A DNA stretch of 64,000 nt from Rhodoferax sp. AJA081-3 (GTDB lineage: Bacteria; Pseudomonadota; Gammaproteobacteria; Burkholderiales; Burkholderiaceae_C): contig NZ_CP059068.1 in NCBI RefSeq assembly GCF_017798165.1, positions 4,216,001 to 4,280,000 on the forward strand, in the 5' to 3' direction. Made by a program: the position numbers and the translations under genes. Below the pieces are notes generated by a model. That model saw only the letters and a list, made by a program, of their open reading frames with translations. It was not told where the DNA came from and ran no database searches. This document shows, in pieces, positions 17,862 through 28,456 of this stretch; the first letter of the stretch is position 1, and each line of letters starts with the position of its first letter.

Positions 17862-19568
17862 TTACTTGAGCATCGGCAGGTTCAGGCCATTGTCGCGGGC
17901 GCTTTGCCGTGCAATGTCATAGCCTGCGTCGGCGTGGCGCATCACACCCGTGGCCGGGTCGTTGAACAATACACGGCCCAGCTTCTCGCCAGCCTCCGCC
18001 GTGCCGTCGGCCACGATAACCACGCCGCTGTGTTGCGAGTAACCCATACCCACACCACCACCGTGGTGCAAGCTGACCCAGGTGGCACCACTGGCCGCGT
18101 TGAGCAACGCGTTGAGCAGGGGCCAATCGCTGACCGCATCGCTGCCGTCCATCATGGATTCGGTCTCGCGGTTGGGGGATGCGACCGAGCCGCTGTCCAG
18201 GTGGTCGCGACCGATGACGATGGGGCCCTTCAATTCACCGCTCTTGACCATCTCGTTGAAGGCCAGGCCGGCCAGGTGGCGTTCACCCAGGCCGATCCAG
18301 CAAATGCGTGCGGGCAGGCCCTGGAAGGCGATACGTTCACCGGCCATGTCCAGCCAGCGGTGCAGGCCGGCGTTGTGGGGGAACAGCTCTTTCATCTTGG
18401 CGTCGGTCTTGCGGATGTCTTCGGGGTCGCCGCTCAGCGCCACCCAGCGGAAGGGGCCGACACCGCGGCAAAACAGCGGGCGCACATAGGCTGGCACAAA
18501 GCCGGGGAAGTCAAACGCGTTCTTCACACCCTGGTCGAACGCCACCTGGCGGATGTTGTTGCCATAGTCCACGGTGGGGATGCCCATGGCCTGGAACAGC
18601 AGCATGGCCTTGACATGGTCGGCGCAGCTGCGTGCGGCGGCGGCGGTCAAATCGGCGTGTTGTGCCGGGTCTTTTTGCGCGGCCTTCCATTGCTCCACGG
18701 ACCAACCTGCTGGCAGGTAGCCGTTGATCAGGTCGTGGGCCGATGTCTGGTCGGTCACCAGGTCGGGGCGGGTGGCGGTGCCGGCCTTGCAGCGCTCGGC
18801 CAGCGCCGGCAAGATGCGCGCGGCATTGCCCAACAGGGCAATGGACACGGCCTTTTTCTCACTCGTGTATTTGGCGATACGGGCCAGCGCGTCGTCCAGG
18901 TCGGAGGCCTGTTCGTCCACATAACGGGTCTTCAGGCGGAAGTCGATGCTGCTTTGCTGGCATTCGATGGTCAACGAGCAGGCGCCCGCAAACGTGGCGG
19001 CCAAAGGCTGCGCGCCACCCATACCACCCAGGCCGGCGGTCAGCACCCAGCGGCCGCTCAGATCCCCGTTGTAGTGCTGGCGGCCAGCTTCGACAAATGT
19101 CTCGTAGGTGCCCTGCACAATGCCTTGTGAACCGATGTAGATCCAGCTGCCGGCCGTCATCTGGCCGTACATCATCAGGCCCTTGCGGTCGAGCTCGTTG
19201 AAGTGTTCCCAGTTGGCCCACTTGGGCACCAGGTTGGAGTTGGCAATCAGCACGCGCGGTGCGCCCTCATGGGTGCGGAACACGCCCACCGGTTTGCCGG
19301 ACTGCACCATCAGCGTTTCGTTGGGTTGCAGCTTGCGCAGGCTGTCCAGGATGGCGTCAAACGCCGGCCAGTTGCGCGCTGCCTTGCCAATGCCGCCGTA
19401 GACCACCAGTTCGTTGGGGTTCTCGGCCACTTCGGGGTCCAGGTTGTTTTGCAGCATGCGGTAGGCCGCTTCGATCTGCCAGTTGGCGCAGGAGAGCTCT
19501 GGGCCGCGGGGTGCACGCACGGGGCGGGCTTTGGCGTCGGAAAAAGGTGATGGTGAAGTCGTGGCCAT
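17862..19568 (-). CDS. hutU: Urocanate hydratase (urocanase)
   Basis: Second enzyme of histidine degradation: it converts urocanate to 4-imidazolone-5-propionate using a tightly bound NAD+. The 568-residue protein shows the N-terminal block [18 protein letters not shown], the NAD-contact block [13 protein letters not shown], and [14 protein letters not shown] and [17 protein letters not shown] near the C-terminus, all highly conserved in urocanases. It is first in the leftward hutU-hutH operon. A probable HutC operator lies about 50 bp upstream of its start, overlapping the region shared with the divergent transporter-kinase gene. Confidence 0.97.
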   Translation of the reverse strand: MATTSPSPFSDAKARPVRAPRGPELSCANWQIEAAYRMLQNNLDPEVAENPNELVVYGGIGKAARNWPAFDAILDSLRKLQPNETLMVQSGKPVGVFRTHEGAPRVLIANSNLVPKWANWEHFNELDRKGLMMYGQMTAGSWIYIGSQGIVQGTYETFVEAGRQHYNGDLSGRWVLTAGLGGMGGAQPLAATFAGACSLTIECQQSSIDFRLKTRYVDEQASDLDDALARIAKYTSEKKAVSIALLGNAARILPALAERCKAGTATRPDLVTDQTSAHDLINGYLPAGWSVEQWKAAQKDPAQHADLTAAAARSCADHVKAMLLFQAMGIPTVDYGNNIRQVAFDQGVKNAFDFPGFVPAYVRPLFCRGVGPFRWVALSGDPEDIRKTDAKMKELFPHNAGLHRWLDMAGERIAFQGLPARICWIGLGERHLAGLAFNEMVKSGELKGPIVIGRDHLDSGSVASPNRETESMMDGSDAVSDWPLLNALLNAASGATWVSLHHGGGVGMGYSQHSGVVIVADGTAEAGEKLGRVLFNDPATGVMRHADAGYDIARQSARDNGLNLPMLK

Positions 19569-19618
19569 GGTTTTGCTCCCGGGCAGTGGTTGGTACAGCG
19601 GTGAATGTTGATACTATA

Positions 19619-19634
19619 GTTGTCTATACAACTT
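19619..19634. promoter_or_regulatory. Predicted HutC operator between hutU and the transporter-kinase gene
   Basis: The 16-mer GTTGTCTATACAACTT contains the near-palindrome GTTGT-CTAT-ACAAC and is repeated exactly at 25083-25098 upstream of hutC. GntR/HutC-family repressors bind this type of TGT-ATA-ACA site. It lies between the two divergent starts, so one bound repressor could control both hutU-hutH and the kinase genes. Confidence 0.8.
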
Positions 19635-19722
19635 AATGCAACAAAGGGTTAACCCTAGTCTATTTTTTGACTGGTTTGCACAAAAAAGTGGTCCACTTGG
19701 GGCATCCCAGGAGGCTTTGCCG

Positions 19723-22700
19723 ATGCCGCAGCACGTCATCAACCGATCCCGTCGCAACTACAACCAGTGGGTGGCCAACGAGTCGATAGAAGACTACGCC
19801 TTGCGTTATTCGCCGGCCAGTTTTCGCAAATGGTCACCTCGCACACTGGCCACCACGCTGATTGGAACCAACTCGGCACTGTCGTATGAGGCCATAGGTG
19901 CATTGCTACTGCTGGATTACGGTTTTAGCAACGCCTTGTGGGCCATGGTTTTCGCGGCCGTGATCATCTTTGCGGTCAGTCTGCCGATCTGCCACTACTC
20001 GGCGCGGCACAACATCGACATGGACCTGTTGACCCGCGCAGCGGGCTTTGGTTATGTGGGGTCTACCTTCACGTCGCTGATATACGCCTCGTTCACCTTC
20101 ATCTTCCTGGCGATCGAGTCGGCCATCATGGCGCAGGCGCTCAAGCTGTGTTTTGGCCTGCCACTGTGGTTGGGCTACATCGTCTGTTCGGTAGTGGTTA
20201 TCCCCATCGTTTTTTATGGCGTAACAGCTATCAACCGCCTGCACAAGTGGACGCAGCCGCTGTGGCTGGTGCTGCTCATACTGCCGTTTTATTTTGTACT
20301 GACACGTGAGCCGGCGGCCTTCAGCTCCATGGTGCAGATCAAGGGGCAGGTGACCGGCAGTTCGGGTTTTGATGCGCTGCAGTTTGGTATTGCGGCCGGC
20401 ATTTCTTTCGCGCTGATTGCGCAGATTGGCGAGCAGGTGGACTACCTGCGCTTTATGCCAGACCGCACCAAGCAGAACCGGTGGAGCTGGTGGGTCAACA
20501 CGCTGGCAGGTGGCGCGGGCTGGATTGTGATTGCCTTTGCCAAACAGATTGGAGGCGCAGTGTTGGCCGCCTTGGCGGTGCTGGCCGGTGTAGCCATCGT
20601 CGACGCCAAAGAGCCTATCGCACTCTTCAACCTGGCCTTTCGGTATGTATTCGACAACCCGGGAACGGCCTTGCTCGTGGGCACCCTGTTTGTTGTGGTG
20701 TCTGAACTCAAGGTTAACGTGACCAATGCGTACTCGGGCTCGCTCTCCTGGTCCAACTTCTTCTCGCGTGTGACCCATGCCCACCCGGGGCGTGTGGTCT
20801 GGTTGGTGTTTAACAGCGCCATTGCCTTGCTGCTGATGGAGTTGAACCTGTTCGAGGCGCTGAACAATGTCTTGGGGCTGTACTCCAATATTGCGGTCGC
20901 GTGGATCTGCGCCGTGGTGGCAGACCTGGCCATCAACAAACCGTTCAAACTGAGCCCGCCCATCATTGAATTCAAGCGCGCGCATCTGTTCGACTGGAAT
21001 CCGGTGGGCGTAGGCAGCATGGTGATTGCCTGCATTGTGTCCACCATCGCCTTCAGCGGTGCACTGGGCGTGTATGCACAGGCCTACTCCTGGTTGATTG
21101 CTGCAGTACTGGCTTTTGTGCTGTCCCCCGCGATTGCCATCCTGACCAAGGGCAAGTACTACATCGCCCGCGAGAGTGCCTACCCGTACCGATCGGAAGA
21201 GATGGTGCTGTGCCAGGTGTGTGGCCAGAACTACGTGATGACCGATTGTGCACACTGCCCCTTCCATGGGGGCGCCATCTGCTCGCTGTGCTGCACGCTG
21301 GAGACCAATTGCAAAGACCAGTGCAAGCCCAAGACGCGTTCCTTCCTGGACTATTACCACGCGGCGGTGGCAACGGGCCTGGGCCACGTTTTCAAGCGCG
21401 GGGTATCGCAACAAAATGCCCTGCGGGTGTCCAATTTCATGTTGCTATGGGGCGTGATGCTGTCGCTCATTGCGGTCATGGTTTGGGTCACGTTGCCCTC
21501 GACCAAAGCAGCCACTGGCGCAATGGCAGAGAGCCCCATCACCGACTATGCCTACCGCCTGTTTTTCATCCTGGCCGTGTTCTCCAGCATTGCCACCTGG
21601 TGGATGGTGCTGGTTAACGAAAGCCGCAACCTGGCCGAAGAAGAGCTGCGTGCCGCCAAGGATGTGGCCGAAACCGCAACCCAGGCCAAAGGCGAGTTTC
21701 TGGCCAATATGAGCCACGAAATCCGCACCCCCATGAACGCCATCATCGGCATGTCCTACCTGGCCCTGCGCACCGACCTGAATGCCAAGCAGCGCGACTA
21801 CGTCACCAAGGCGCACAAGGCCGCCACCTCACTCTTGGGCATCATCAATGACATCCTGGACTTTTCCAAGGTAGAGGCTGGCAAGCTGGAGCTGGAGCAG
21901 ATCGAATTCAGCCTGGAAGAGGTGATGGCCAATGTGTCCAACGTCACCGCGTATAAGGCCCACGAAAAAGGTCTGGAGTTTCTGTTCCAGACCCCCGCCG
22001 ACATACCGCTGGCGCTGGTGGGAGACCCGCTGCGCCTGGGGCAAATTTTTACCAACCTGATCAACAACGCCATCAAGTTCACCGACACGGGAGAGGTCCG
22101 CGTCACCACCACCTGCTTGGCGCGTGAACCGGGCCGCGTGCATTTGCAGTTCACCGTGCACGACACGGGCATAGGCATGACCCCAGAGCAGTTGGCCAAG
22201 TTGTTTCAGGCGTTCTCGCAGGCCGATGGCTCCACCACCCGCAAGTACGGCGGCACAGGCTTGGGCCTGTCCATCAGCAAACAATTGGTGGACCTGATGC
22301 AGGGCAACATAGAGGCCACCAGCACACCCGGGCACGGTACCCGCTTTACCTTTACCTGCTGGTTTGACCTGGCGCACAGCTTGCCGGTCAAGAAACATCT
22401 GATACCCCAGGCGCTGAATGGCCTGCGTGCCCTGGTGGCCGACGACAACTCCGCCGCACGCGAGATTCTGCTGGGCATGTTGTCCAGCATCCCATTTGAC
22501 GTGGACACGGTGGGCTCCGGGGCTGAAGCGGTCGCTGCGGTCAAGAGCGCTGCCAGCACGGGCCGAGCCTATGACATTGTTTTTATGGACTGGAAGATGC
22601 CCGGCATCAACGGGGTAGAGGCTACGCGGTTGATCAAGGGTGATGCCAGCCTGGGCAAGACCCCGGCCGTGGTCATGGTGACGGCCTTTGGCCTGGACGA

Positions 22701-23883
22701 GGTGCGCACGGCCGCGCAGCAGGTGCAGGCCGACGGATTTTTGGTCAAACCCATCCACCAGTCGGCGCTGGTAGACGGGCTGCTGGAAATCTTTGGCTAC
22801 ACCGAGGGCGAGGCCGCTGCGCGGGGCGCAGAGATCCACCAGGTCGAACTGCAGGCGGCCCGTGTACTGCTGGTGGAGGACAACAGCATCAACCAGCAAA
22901 TTGCCACCGAACTGTTGCAAAGCGTGGGCGCGCGGGTGGATGTGGCCGACAACGGCGCCGTGGCCTTGCAGACGCTGGAGCAGGCGGCAGACGGAACCTA
23001 CAACTTGGTGCTCATGGACCTGCAAATGCCGGTGATGGATGGTTTTGAAGCCACCCGGCGCCTGCGCCAGAACCCCCGCTTTGCCACGCTGCCCATCGTG
23101 GCCATGACGGCCCATGCCCTGGCCAGCGAGCGGGACAACTGCCTGGCGGTCGGCATGAATGACCATGTGACCAAACCCATAGACCCCGACACCCTGTTCC
23201 GTGCATTGGAGCGCTGGTGTGGACAAGGGGGCTTGCAAGAATCCGGCACAGACGCTGCACACGCGGCAACGGCAGCAAACGACAAGGGCGATACCCCAGC
23301 GGTGGGATTGGATGCGGCGGCGGGTCTGCGGCGCATGGCGGGCAACTGGACGGCCTACCGCAATGTGCTGGTGCAGTTTGCAGAGCACCATGCGGGTGCG
23401 GCAGATGCCTTGCGAGGCCTGCTGGAGGCGGGGCACACGGCCGAGGCTGAGCGCCTGCTGCACACCATCAAAGGCGTAGCGGGTAACCTGGGTGCCCAAG
23501 CCCTGTCCGCCCAAGCGGCAAGCCTGGAGCTGGCTCTGCCGCAGGGGACATGGGACGCGCACGGCATCGCCGCTTTCGCTACGCAATTGCAAGCCGCACT
23601 GGCTGCCATTGACCAGGTGCTGGCTGCAGGGAATGCAGCTAGTGGTGCACCCGACGGCACGCCGGTTGACAACACACCGCTACCAGCGGAGTTGGCAGCC
23701 CAGGCGCTGGCGCAGCTGGGCCGCTACCTGGCAGAAGACGACGGTGAAGCTCTGGCCTACCTGGCCGAGCACGCCAGCGCCTTGCGGCAGGCCCTGGGCG
23801 ATGGTGCAAAATTTGCTACGTTGGAAAAAGCCATACAAAACTTTGACTTCAGGGCGGCAGCGGCCGTGCTGGCGTCCAGCTAG
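19723..23883 (+). CDS. NCS1-type transporter fused to hybrid histidine kinase (two REC domains, HPt)
   Basis: A 1386-residue fusion. Residues of about 30-475 form a polytopic transporter of the NCS1 (purine/cytosine permease) type, with [20 protein letters not shown] and [13 protein letters not shown] as family-like blocks. A cytoplasmic cysteine cluster follows (Cys497, 500, 509, 512, 520, 523, 524, 530, 534), then two more helices (about 570-630). The kinase core has His665 ([10 protein letters not shown]), NNAIKF, DTGIGM and GGTGLGLS. Receiver 1 carries Asp956, receiver 2 Asp1099, and the HPt domain His1247 ([11 protein letters not shown]). The start at 19723 is preferred because AGGAGG (19709-19714) lies 8 nt before it; an ATG at 19636 directly abuts the HutC operator. 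By analogy with CbrA, whose transporter domain is of another family, it probably senses histidine or urocanate. Confidence 0.88.
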   Translation: MPQHVINRSRRNYNQWVANESIEDYALRYSPASFRKWSPRTLATTLIGTNSALSYEAIGALLLLDYGFSNALWAMVFAAVIIFAVSLPICHYSARHNIDMDLLTRAAGFGYVGSTFTSLIYASFTFIFLAIESAIMAQALKLCFGLPLWLGYIVCSVVVIPIVFYGVTAINRLHKWTQPLWLVLLILPFYFVLTREPAAFSSMVQIKGQVTGSSGFDALQFGIAAGISFALIAQIGEQVDYLRFMPDRTKQNRWSWWVNTLAGGAGWIVIAFAKQIGGAVLAALAVLAGVAIVDAKEPIALFNLAFRYVFDNPGTALLVGTLFVVVSELKVNVTNAYSGSLSWSNFFSRVTHAHPGRVVWLVFNSAIALLLMELNLFEALNNVLGLYSNIAVAWICAVVADLAINKPFKLSPPIIEFKRAHLFDWNPVGVGSMVIACIVSTIAFSGALGVYAQAYSWLIAAVLAFVLSPAIAILTKGKYYIARESAYPYRSEEMVLCQVCGQNYVMTDCAHCPFHGGAICSLCCTLETNCKDQCKPKTRSFLDYYHAAVATGLGHVFKRGVSQQNALRVSNFMLLWGVMLSLIAVMVWVTLPSTKAATGAMAESPITDYAYRLFFILAVFSSIATWWMVLVNESRNLAEEELRAAKDVAETATQAKGEFLANMSHEIRTPMNAIIGMSYLALRTDLNAKQRDYVTKAHKAATSLLGIINDILDFSKVEAGKLELEQIEFSLEEVMANVSNVTAYKAHEKGLEFLFQTPADIPLALVGDPLRLGQIFTNLINNAIKFTDTGEVRVTTTCLAREPGRVHLQFTVHDTGIGMTPEQLAKLFQAFSQADGSTTRKYGGTGLGLSISKQLVDLMQGNIEATSTPGHGTRFTFTCWFDLAHSLPVKKHLIPQALNGLRALVADDNSAAREILLGMLSSIPFDVDTVGSGAEAVAAVKSAASTGRAYDIVFMDWKMPGINGVEATRLIKGDASLGKTPAVVMVTAFGLDEVRTAAQQVQADGFLVKPIHQSALVDGLLEIFGYTEGEAAARGAEIHQVELQAARVLLVEDNSINQQIATELLQSVGARVDVADNGAVALQTLEQAADGTYNLVLMDLQMPVMDGFEATRRLRQNPRFATLPIVAMTAHALASERDNCLAVGMNDHVTKPIDPDTLFRALERWCGQGGLQESGTDAAHAATAANDKGDTPAVGLDAAAGLRRMAGNWTAYRNVLVQFAEHHAGAADALRGLLEAGHTAEAERLLHTIKGVAGNLGAQALSAQAASLELALPQGTWDAHGIAAFATQLQAALAAIDQVLAAGNAASGAPDGTPVDNTPLPAELAAQALAQLGRYLAEDDGEALAYLAEHASALRQALGDGAKFATLEKAIQNFDFRAAAAVLASS

Positions 23884-23904
23884 AAGCTCGCCACTGGAAA
23901 AACG

Positions 23905-25065
23905 ATGAGTGCCCCCGACACACCTGCTCTCAAAACCGTGCTGGCGGTGGACGACACGCCTGAGAACCTGGCCGTGGTCAATGCACTGCTGCGGGGGCTG
24001 TACAAGGTCAAGGTCGCCAGCAATGGCGAACATGCCCTGGCCATTGCCGCCGCCGCTGTGCCAGACCTGATACTGCTGGACATCATGATGCCCGGCCTGG
24101 ATGGTTATGAGGTTTGCCGTCGCCTTAAGGACGACCCCGCCACACGGGACATCCCGGTCATCTTCCTCACCGCCAAGTCGGATGAGGCGGGCGAGCAACA
24201 GGGCTTTGATCTGGGTGCGGTGGACTACATCACCAAACCCATCAGCCCACCTCTGCTGCTGGCACGGGTCAAGGCCCAGCTGTCGCTGAAAGAGGCGCGT
24301 GATGCCCTGGAGCGGCGCAACGCCGAGGACAAACGGCGCTTCGAGTTGGCCATGGCCCAGCAGGTGGAGCTCAATGCCCTCAAGTCCAGCTTTGTCTCCA
24401 TGACCACGCACGAGTTCCGCACACCCTTGACCACCATTTTGTCGTCGCAGGAGTTGCTGGTGCACTACGGCGATCGACTGTCGGCCGCGGAGCGTGGCGA
24501 CACCCTGCGCAGCATAGAGGGCGCGGCACGGCGCATGGTTGTGATGCTGGACCAGGTGCTGACCATTGGCAAGGCCGACGCCAACCTGCTGGAGTTCAGA
24601 CCCAAACCCCTGGACCTAGCGACCTTGTGCCGCCAACTGCGGGACGAGGCCCAGGCGGGACAGGTGGCGCCCGATGGCAGCCAGGCCGATCTGCTGACAC
24701 TGGAGCTGAACCTGGGCGAGGGCCCGGTCATGGCTGACGAAAAGCTGTTGCGCCACATTCTGGGCAACCTGCTCTCCAATGCCATCAAGTACAGCCCCAA
24801 CGGCCAGCTGGCCTGTTTCAGTGCACACCATTCTGCGCCGGGTGAACTGGTATTTGAGGTGCGGGACCAGGGCATTGGCATACCGGCGGGCGAGATCCCC
24901 AAGCTGTTTGGCAACTTCCACCGCGCCACCAATGTGGGCGACATTCCAGGCACGGGCCTGGGCCTGACCATTGTCAAACGCGCGGTGGAAAGCCATGGTG
25001 GCAGCATCGCCGTGCAGAGTGAACTGGGGCGCGGAACCTGTTTCACGGTGAGAATCCCCGTTTAA
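23905..25065 (+). CDS. Soluble response regulator-histidine kinase (REC-HisKA-HATPase)
   Basis: A 386-residue cytoplasmic protein with an N-terminal receiver domain (Asp59 in LILLDIMMPGLDGYE; Lys111 in ITKPI), a short coiled linker, a HisKA box with His169 (TTHEFRTPLTTI), and an ATPase domain (NLLSNAIKYSP, DQGIGIP, GTGLGLTIVKRAV). It has no membrane segment and no output domain. It starts 21 bp after the transporter-kinase gene, so the two form an operon, and the upstream HPt domain is a natural phosphodonor for its receiver. The final target of this relay is not encoded here. Confidence 0.93.
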   Translation: MSAPDTPALKTVLAVDDTPENLAVVNALLRGLYKVKVASNGEHALAIAAAAVPDLILLDIMMPGLDGYEVCRRLKDDPATRDIPVIFLTAKSDEAGEQQGFDLGAVDYITKPISPPLLLARVKAQLSLKEARDALERRNAEDKRRFELAMAQQVELNALKSSFVSMTTHEFRTPLTTILSSQELLVHYGDRLSAAERGDTLRSIEGAARRMVVMLDQVLTIGKADANLLEFRPKPLDLATLCRQLRDEAQAGQVAPDGSQADLLTLELNLGEGPVMADEKLLRHILGNLLSNAIKYSPNGQLACFSAHHSAPGELVFEVRDQGIGIPAGEIPKLFGNFHRATNVGDIPGTGLGLTIVKRAVESHGGSIAVQSELGRGTCFTVRIPV

Positions 25066-25082
25066 GGGTTTGTCTGCACCAT

Positions 25083-25098
25083 GTTGTCTATACAACTT
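25083..25098. promoter_or_regulatory. Predicted HutC operator upstream of hutC
   Basis: An exact second copy of GTTGTCTATACAACTT, 37 bp before the hutC ATG and 17 bp after the stop of the REC-kinase gene. A further half-site (ACAACTTGTAC) overlaps its right end. It implies autoregulation of hutC and control of hutC-D-I-G-F. Confidence 0.8.
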
Positions 25099-25135
25099 GT
25101 ACAATCACCTGAAACGAGCAGACTATCTGTCTACC

Positions 25136-25846
25136 ATGTCCCAGAATCCATTGCCCGCGTACGAACAGGTCAAAGCCTTCGTCAAAGCCCAGATCAACCA
25201 GGGAGTTTGGCGCCCCGGTGATGCCGTGCCCAGCGAGGCGGCGCTGCAGCAGCAGTTTGGCCTGAGCCGCATGACCGTCAACCGCGCGGTGAAGGAACTG
25301 GCGGTGGAAGGTGTAGTGACCCGGGTCCAGGGCTCGGGCACCGTGGTGGCCCAGTTGCACCGCATCTCCAGCACACTGGCCGTGCGGGACATCCACGAAG
25401 AAATCCTGGAGCGCGGCCACACCCACAGCACAACTGTCTTGCTGGTGGAAACGGTGCGGGCCGATGCCGTGCTGGCGCAGTCGCTCAAGGTGCGTGCCGG
25501 CTCCCGGGTGTTCCACTCCATGCAGGTGCACTACGAGAACGGGGTAGCCATCCAGTTTGAAGACCGTTATGTCAACCCGGCGTCGGCGCCGCATTACCTG
25601 GACGCCGACCTGACCCAGACCACGCCCACTCATTACCTGCTGGAGCATGCGCCCCTGACCGAGGCCAGCTACTCCATCGAAGCGGCCCTGCCCAGTGCGC
25701 AGGAGGCCAAGGCACTGGATATCAGTACGACCGCACCGTGTCTGGTCATGAAACGCAGAACCATTAGTGGCAAACGCGTGGCCAGCATTGCCCGCCTGGT
25801 GTATCCCGGTGTTCGATACAGTTTCAGTGGGAATTTTCAACTATGA
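25136..25846 (+). CDS. hutC: Histidine utilization repressor HutC (GntR family)
   Basis: A 236-residue regulator. The N-terminal winged helix-turn-helix (about 5-75) contains the GntR signature WRPGDAVPSEAALQQQFGLS, then MTVNRAVKEL and VQGSGTVVA. The C-terminal UTRA effector domain (about 90-235) includes HYENGVAIQFEDRYVNP and the C-terminal ARLVYPGVRYSFSGNF typical of HutC. It should repress the hut genes until urocanate binds. The ATG at 25136 fits the family start; the open frame upstream runs through the operator. The stop overlaps the hutD start by 4 bp (ATGA). Confidence 0.95.
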   Translation: MSQNPLPAYEQVKAFVKAQINQGVWRPGDAVPSEAALQQQFGLSRMTVNRAVKELAVEGVVTRVQGSGTVVAQLHRISSTLAVRDIHEEILERGHTHSTTVLLVETVRADAVLAQSLKVRAGSRVFHSMQVHYENGVAIQFEDRYVNPASAPHYLDADLTQTTPTHYLLEHAPLTEASYSIEAALPSAQEAKALDISTTAPCLVMKRRTISGKRVASIARLVYPGVRYSFSGNFQL

Positions 25847-26430
25847 CCTGGCGCACCATCCACCTGGCCGACGTGCCAGCAACCCCTTGGCGCAATGGCG
25901 GCGGTTTAACCCGCGAACTGGCGGCCTGGCCCGCGGAGGGCGCGTGGCGCTGGCGCATGTCAGTGGCCGAAGTCACCGCCAGCGGGCCGTTCTCGCGCTT
26001 CGAGGGCATTACGCGCTGGTTCGCGGTGCTCAAGGGCGATGGCGTCACACTCACCGTGCGCACCCCGTCCGACAGTGGCGACGCGGGGGCTTGCGAACAC
26101 CGCTTGACCGCGGCCGATCCTGCCCTGTGTTTTGACGGCGGCGCCACCACCCACTGCGCCTTGCTGGGCGGCACCACCCAGGATTTCAACCTGATGGTGC
26201 AGGGCGACTGCCTGCCCGCCCGTATGGTGCGGGTACAGGGGGATCTCACGGTGCTGGCCGGCGCTACTAAAACGATAGCTATATACGCAGTGGATTCGGG
26301 GGCTAGAGTCCAATTTAATACAGAAGACCTGTTTGTACCGGCTGGTACGCTGGTGTGGCGCAGCTTGACCAAGGCGGCCACTGTGCACATCAGCGGCAGC
26401 CACGTGTTGTGGATGGAGTTGGCGGGATGA
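25843..26430 (+). CDS. hutD: HutD family protein
   Basis: A 195-residue cupin-like protein of the HutD family, found in many proteobacterial hut clusters and proposed in Pseudomonas to limit hut activity. Conserved blocks are [13 protein letters not shown] (15-27), [19 protein letters not shown] and DFNLM. Residues of about 141-158 ([17 protein letters not shown]) are encoded by a copy of the dispersed repeat, so this part of the second sheet may be remodelled. It overlaps hutC and hutI by 4 bp each, which indicates tight translational coupling. Confidence 0.88.
   Translation: MTWRTIHLADVPATPWRNGGGLTRELAAWPAEGAWRWRMSVAEVTASGPFSRFEGITRWFAVLKGDGVTLTVRTPSDSGDAGACEHRLTAADPALCFDGGATTHCALLGGTTQDFNLMVQGDCLPARMVRVQGDLTVLAGATKTIAIYAVDSGARVQFNTEDLFVPAGTLVWRSLTKAATVHISGSHVLWMELAG
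26263..26316 (+). repeat. Dispersed hairpin repeat, copy 5 (inside hutD)
   Basis: This copy reads GCTACTAAAACGATAGC, spacer, then TTCGGGGGCTAGAGTCC and a terminal AATTT. It is translated in frame within hutD. Confidence 0.82.
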
Positions 26431-27644
26431 GTGTGCAGGTTTGGATGCATTGCGACGCGGCCACCATGGTGCCTGGCGCGCAGCAGCCGTATGGGCTGGT
26501 GGAGAACGCCGCGCTGGTGGTGGAGGGAGACACGCTTGCCTGGGTCGGCCCCCACGCAGAGTTGCCGTCCGAATGGATGGAACGCTGCACGGTACTAAAC
26601 GACGCCGGTGGTGCCCTGATCACCCCAGGCCTGATCGACTGCCACACACACCTGGTCTATGGTGGCGACCGTGCCAACGAGTTCGAGATGCGGCTCAACG
26701 GCGCCAGTTATGAAGACATCGCCCGCGCCGGTGGCGGCATTGCGTCCACCGTGCAAGCTACACGCACCGCCACCGCGGCGGAGTTGCAGGCCCGCAGTAC
26801 CCGGCGCATAAAAGGCCTCATGGCAGAGGGCGTGACGACGGTGGAAATCAAGTCCGGCTACGGCTTGGCGCTGGAGCATGAACGCAAGTGCCTGGCCGTG
26901 GCGCGTGCGCTGGCGCAGCACCACGCCGTGGATGTGCGCACCACCTTTTTGGGTGCACACGCCGTGCCGCACGAATTCGCCGGCCGTACGGACGACTATG
27001 TGGATACCGTGCTGCAGATGCTGCCGGTCTTGCATGCCGAGGGCCTGGTCGATGCGGTGGACGGTTTTTGTGAACGTATTGCCTTCAGCACTGCGCAGAT
27101 GGAGCGTGTGTTTGCTTCTGCCCAAGCCTTGGGCTTGCCCGTCAAGTTACATGCCGAGCAGCTCAGCGACAGCGGCGGCACCCAACTGGCTGCCCGTTAT
27201 GGCGCCTTGAGTTGTGACCACCTGGAATGGTTGTCTGCCGAAGGCGCCCAGGCCATGGCGGCAGCGGGAACGGTGGCCGTGTTGCTGCCCGGCGCCTTCT
27301 ACTTTTTGCGGGAGACCAAGCTGCCGCCCATTGGCTTGCTGCGCCAGCATGGCGTACTCATGGCCGTGTCTACGGACAGCAACCCCGGCACCTCGCCCTG
27401 CACCTCCTTGCTGCTGATGCTGAACATGGCCTGCACCTTATTCCGCCTGACACCCGAAGAGGCGTTGGCCGGCGTAACACGCAACGCTGCCGCCGCGCTG
27501 GGACTAAAAGACCGCGGCGTGCTGGCCGCGGGCAAACGCGCCGACTTTGTGTTGTGGGATGTGCAACGCCCGGCCGAGCTGAGTTATGCACTGGGCGGCA
27601 ACCCCCGCATACAAACCATTTTCAAGGGACAAGAAGTGTCATGA
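26427..27644 (+). CDS. hutI: Imidazolonepropionase
   Basis: Third enzyme of the pathway: it hydrolyses 4-imidazolone-5-propionate to N-formimidoyl-L-glutamate. The 405-residue amidohydrolase carries the metal motif [12 protein letters not shown] (His73, His75), the substrate block [17 protein letters not shown], the metal/catalytic region [12 protein letters not shown] and the late aspartate in [10 protein letters not shown]. The ATG at 26427 overlaps the hutD stop; the frame is open upstream, but [12 protein letters not shown] fits the family N-terminus. It overlaps hutG by 4 bp. Confidence 0.96.
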   Translation: MSVQVWMHCDAATMVPGAQQPYGLVENAALVVEGDTLAWVGPHAELPSEWMERCTVLNDAGGALITPGLIDCHTHLVYGGDRANEFEMRLNGASYEDIARAGGGIASTVQATRTATAAELQARSTRRIKGLMAEGVTTVEIKSGYGLALEHERKCLAVARALAQHHAVDVRTTFLGAHAVPHEFAGRTDDYVDTVLQMLPVLHAEGLVDAVDGFCERIAFSTAQMERVFASAQALGLPVKLHAEQLSDSGGTQLAARYGALSCDHLEWLSAEGAQAMAAAGTVAVLLPGAFYFLRETKLPPIGLLRQHGVLMAVSTDSNPGTSPCTSLLLMLNMACTLFRLTPEEALAGVTRNAAAALGLKDRGVLAAGKRADFVLWDVQRPAELSYALGGNPRIQTIFKGQEVS

Positions 27645-28456
27645 GCGCGCCACCACCCGTCTTTACGCTGCAGCAGGGCACCGTGCCGCTGCTGGTCAGC
27701 ATGCCGCACATTGGCACTCACATTCCTGCCGAGCTGCAACCCCACTACGCGCCCCGCGCGCTGCAGGTGGAAGACACCGACTGGCATTTGCACACGCTGT
27801 ACAACTTTCTGGGTGAGTTGGGTGCCAGTGTGTTGACACCCAGCACCTCGCGTTATGTGATCGACCTGAACCGCCCGCCGGACGATACGCCCATGTACCC
27901 CGGCGCCGCGAATACCGAGCTGTGCCCCACACACTTCTTCACCGGTGAGCCGCTGTACCAGCCTGGCCAGGCACCTGCTCCCGCAGAACGCCTGCGCCGC
28001 CGCGAGACCTATTGGCAGCCTTACCACAGCGCATTGGCCGGCGAACTGGCGCGTTTGAAAGCGCAGCACGGCTATGCGCTACTGTGGGATGCACACAGCA
28101 TCCGCTCACAACTACCCTGGCTGTTTGACGGCCGCCTGCCAGACCTGAGCATTGGCACGGCCAGCGGCGCCAGTGCCGATGCCCGTATTGCTGACGCGGC
28201 CCTGCAGGCCTGCGCCAGCTTCCCACACATCAGTACCGTGCTCAATGGCCGCTTCAAGGGTGGCTACATCACCCGCCACTATGGCCAGCCCGCCAACAGC
28301 ATCCACGCCATCCAGCTGGAGATGTGCCAGCACCTCTATATGCAAGAAGAGGCACCCTACACCTACGACGCCAACGTGGCTGCACATATACAACCTGTAT
28401 TGAAGAAAATGGTCGCCAGCTCCCTTGCTGCTTGCCGGGGTTGCTATGAAAAGTGA
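27641..28456 (+). CDS. hutG: N-formylglutamate deformylase
   Basis: Last enzyme of the five-step branch: it releases formate and L-glutamate from N-formylglutamate. The 271-residue protein belongs to the FGase family ([13 protein letters not shown] at the start, [60 protein letters not shown]). This family is different from the arginase-like HutG that cleaves formiminoglutamate directly, so the route through HutF is used. The ATG overlaps the hutI stop; its own stop lies 8 codon-bases inside the start of hutF. Confidence 0.95.
   Translation: MSAPPPVFTLQQGTVPLLVSMPHIGTHIPAELQPHYAPRALQVEDTDWHLHTLYNFLGELGASVLTPSTSRYVIDLNRPPDDTPMYPGAANTELCPTHFFTGEPLYQPGQAPAPAERLRRRETYWQPYHSALAGELARLKAQHGYALLWDAHSIRSQLPWLFDGRLPDLSIGTASGASADARIADAALQACASFPHISTVLNGRFKGGYITRHYGQPANSIHAIQLEMCQHLYMQEEAPYTYDANVAAHIQPVLKKMVASSLAACRGCYEK

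Noticed and set aside
19906..23592. Long minus-strand open frames (about 500 and 587 codons) opposite the transporter-kinase gene
   Set aside because: They are antisense to recognised domains, show no family motifs and have shadow-type residue composition.
23975..24000. TGCGGGGGCTGTAC in the REC-kinase gene as a tenth repeat copy
   Set aside because: Only the G-run matches; there is no hairpin or spacer, and the codons encode a normal receiver-domain helix.
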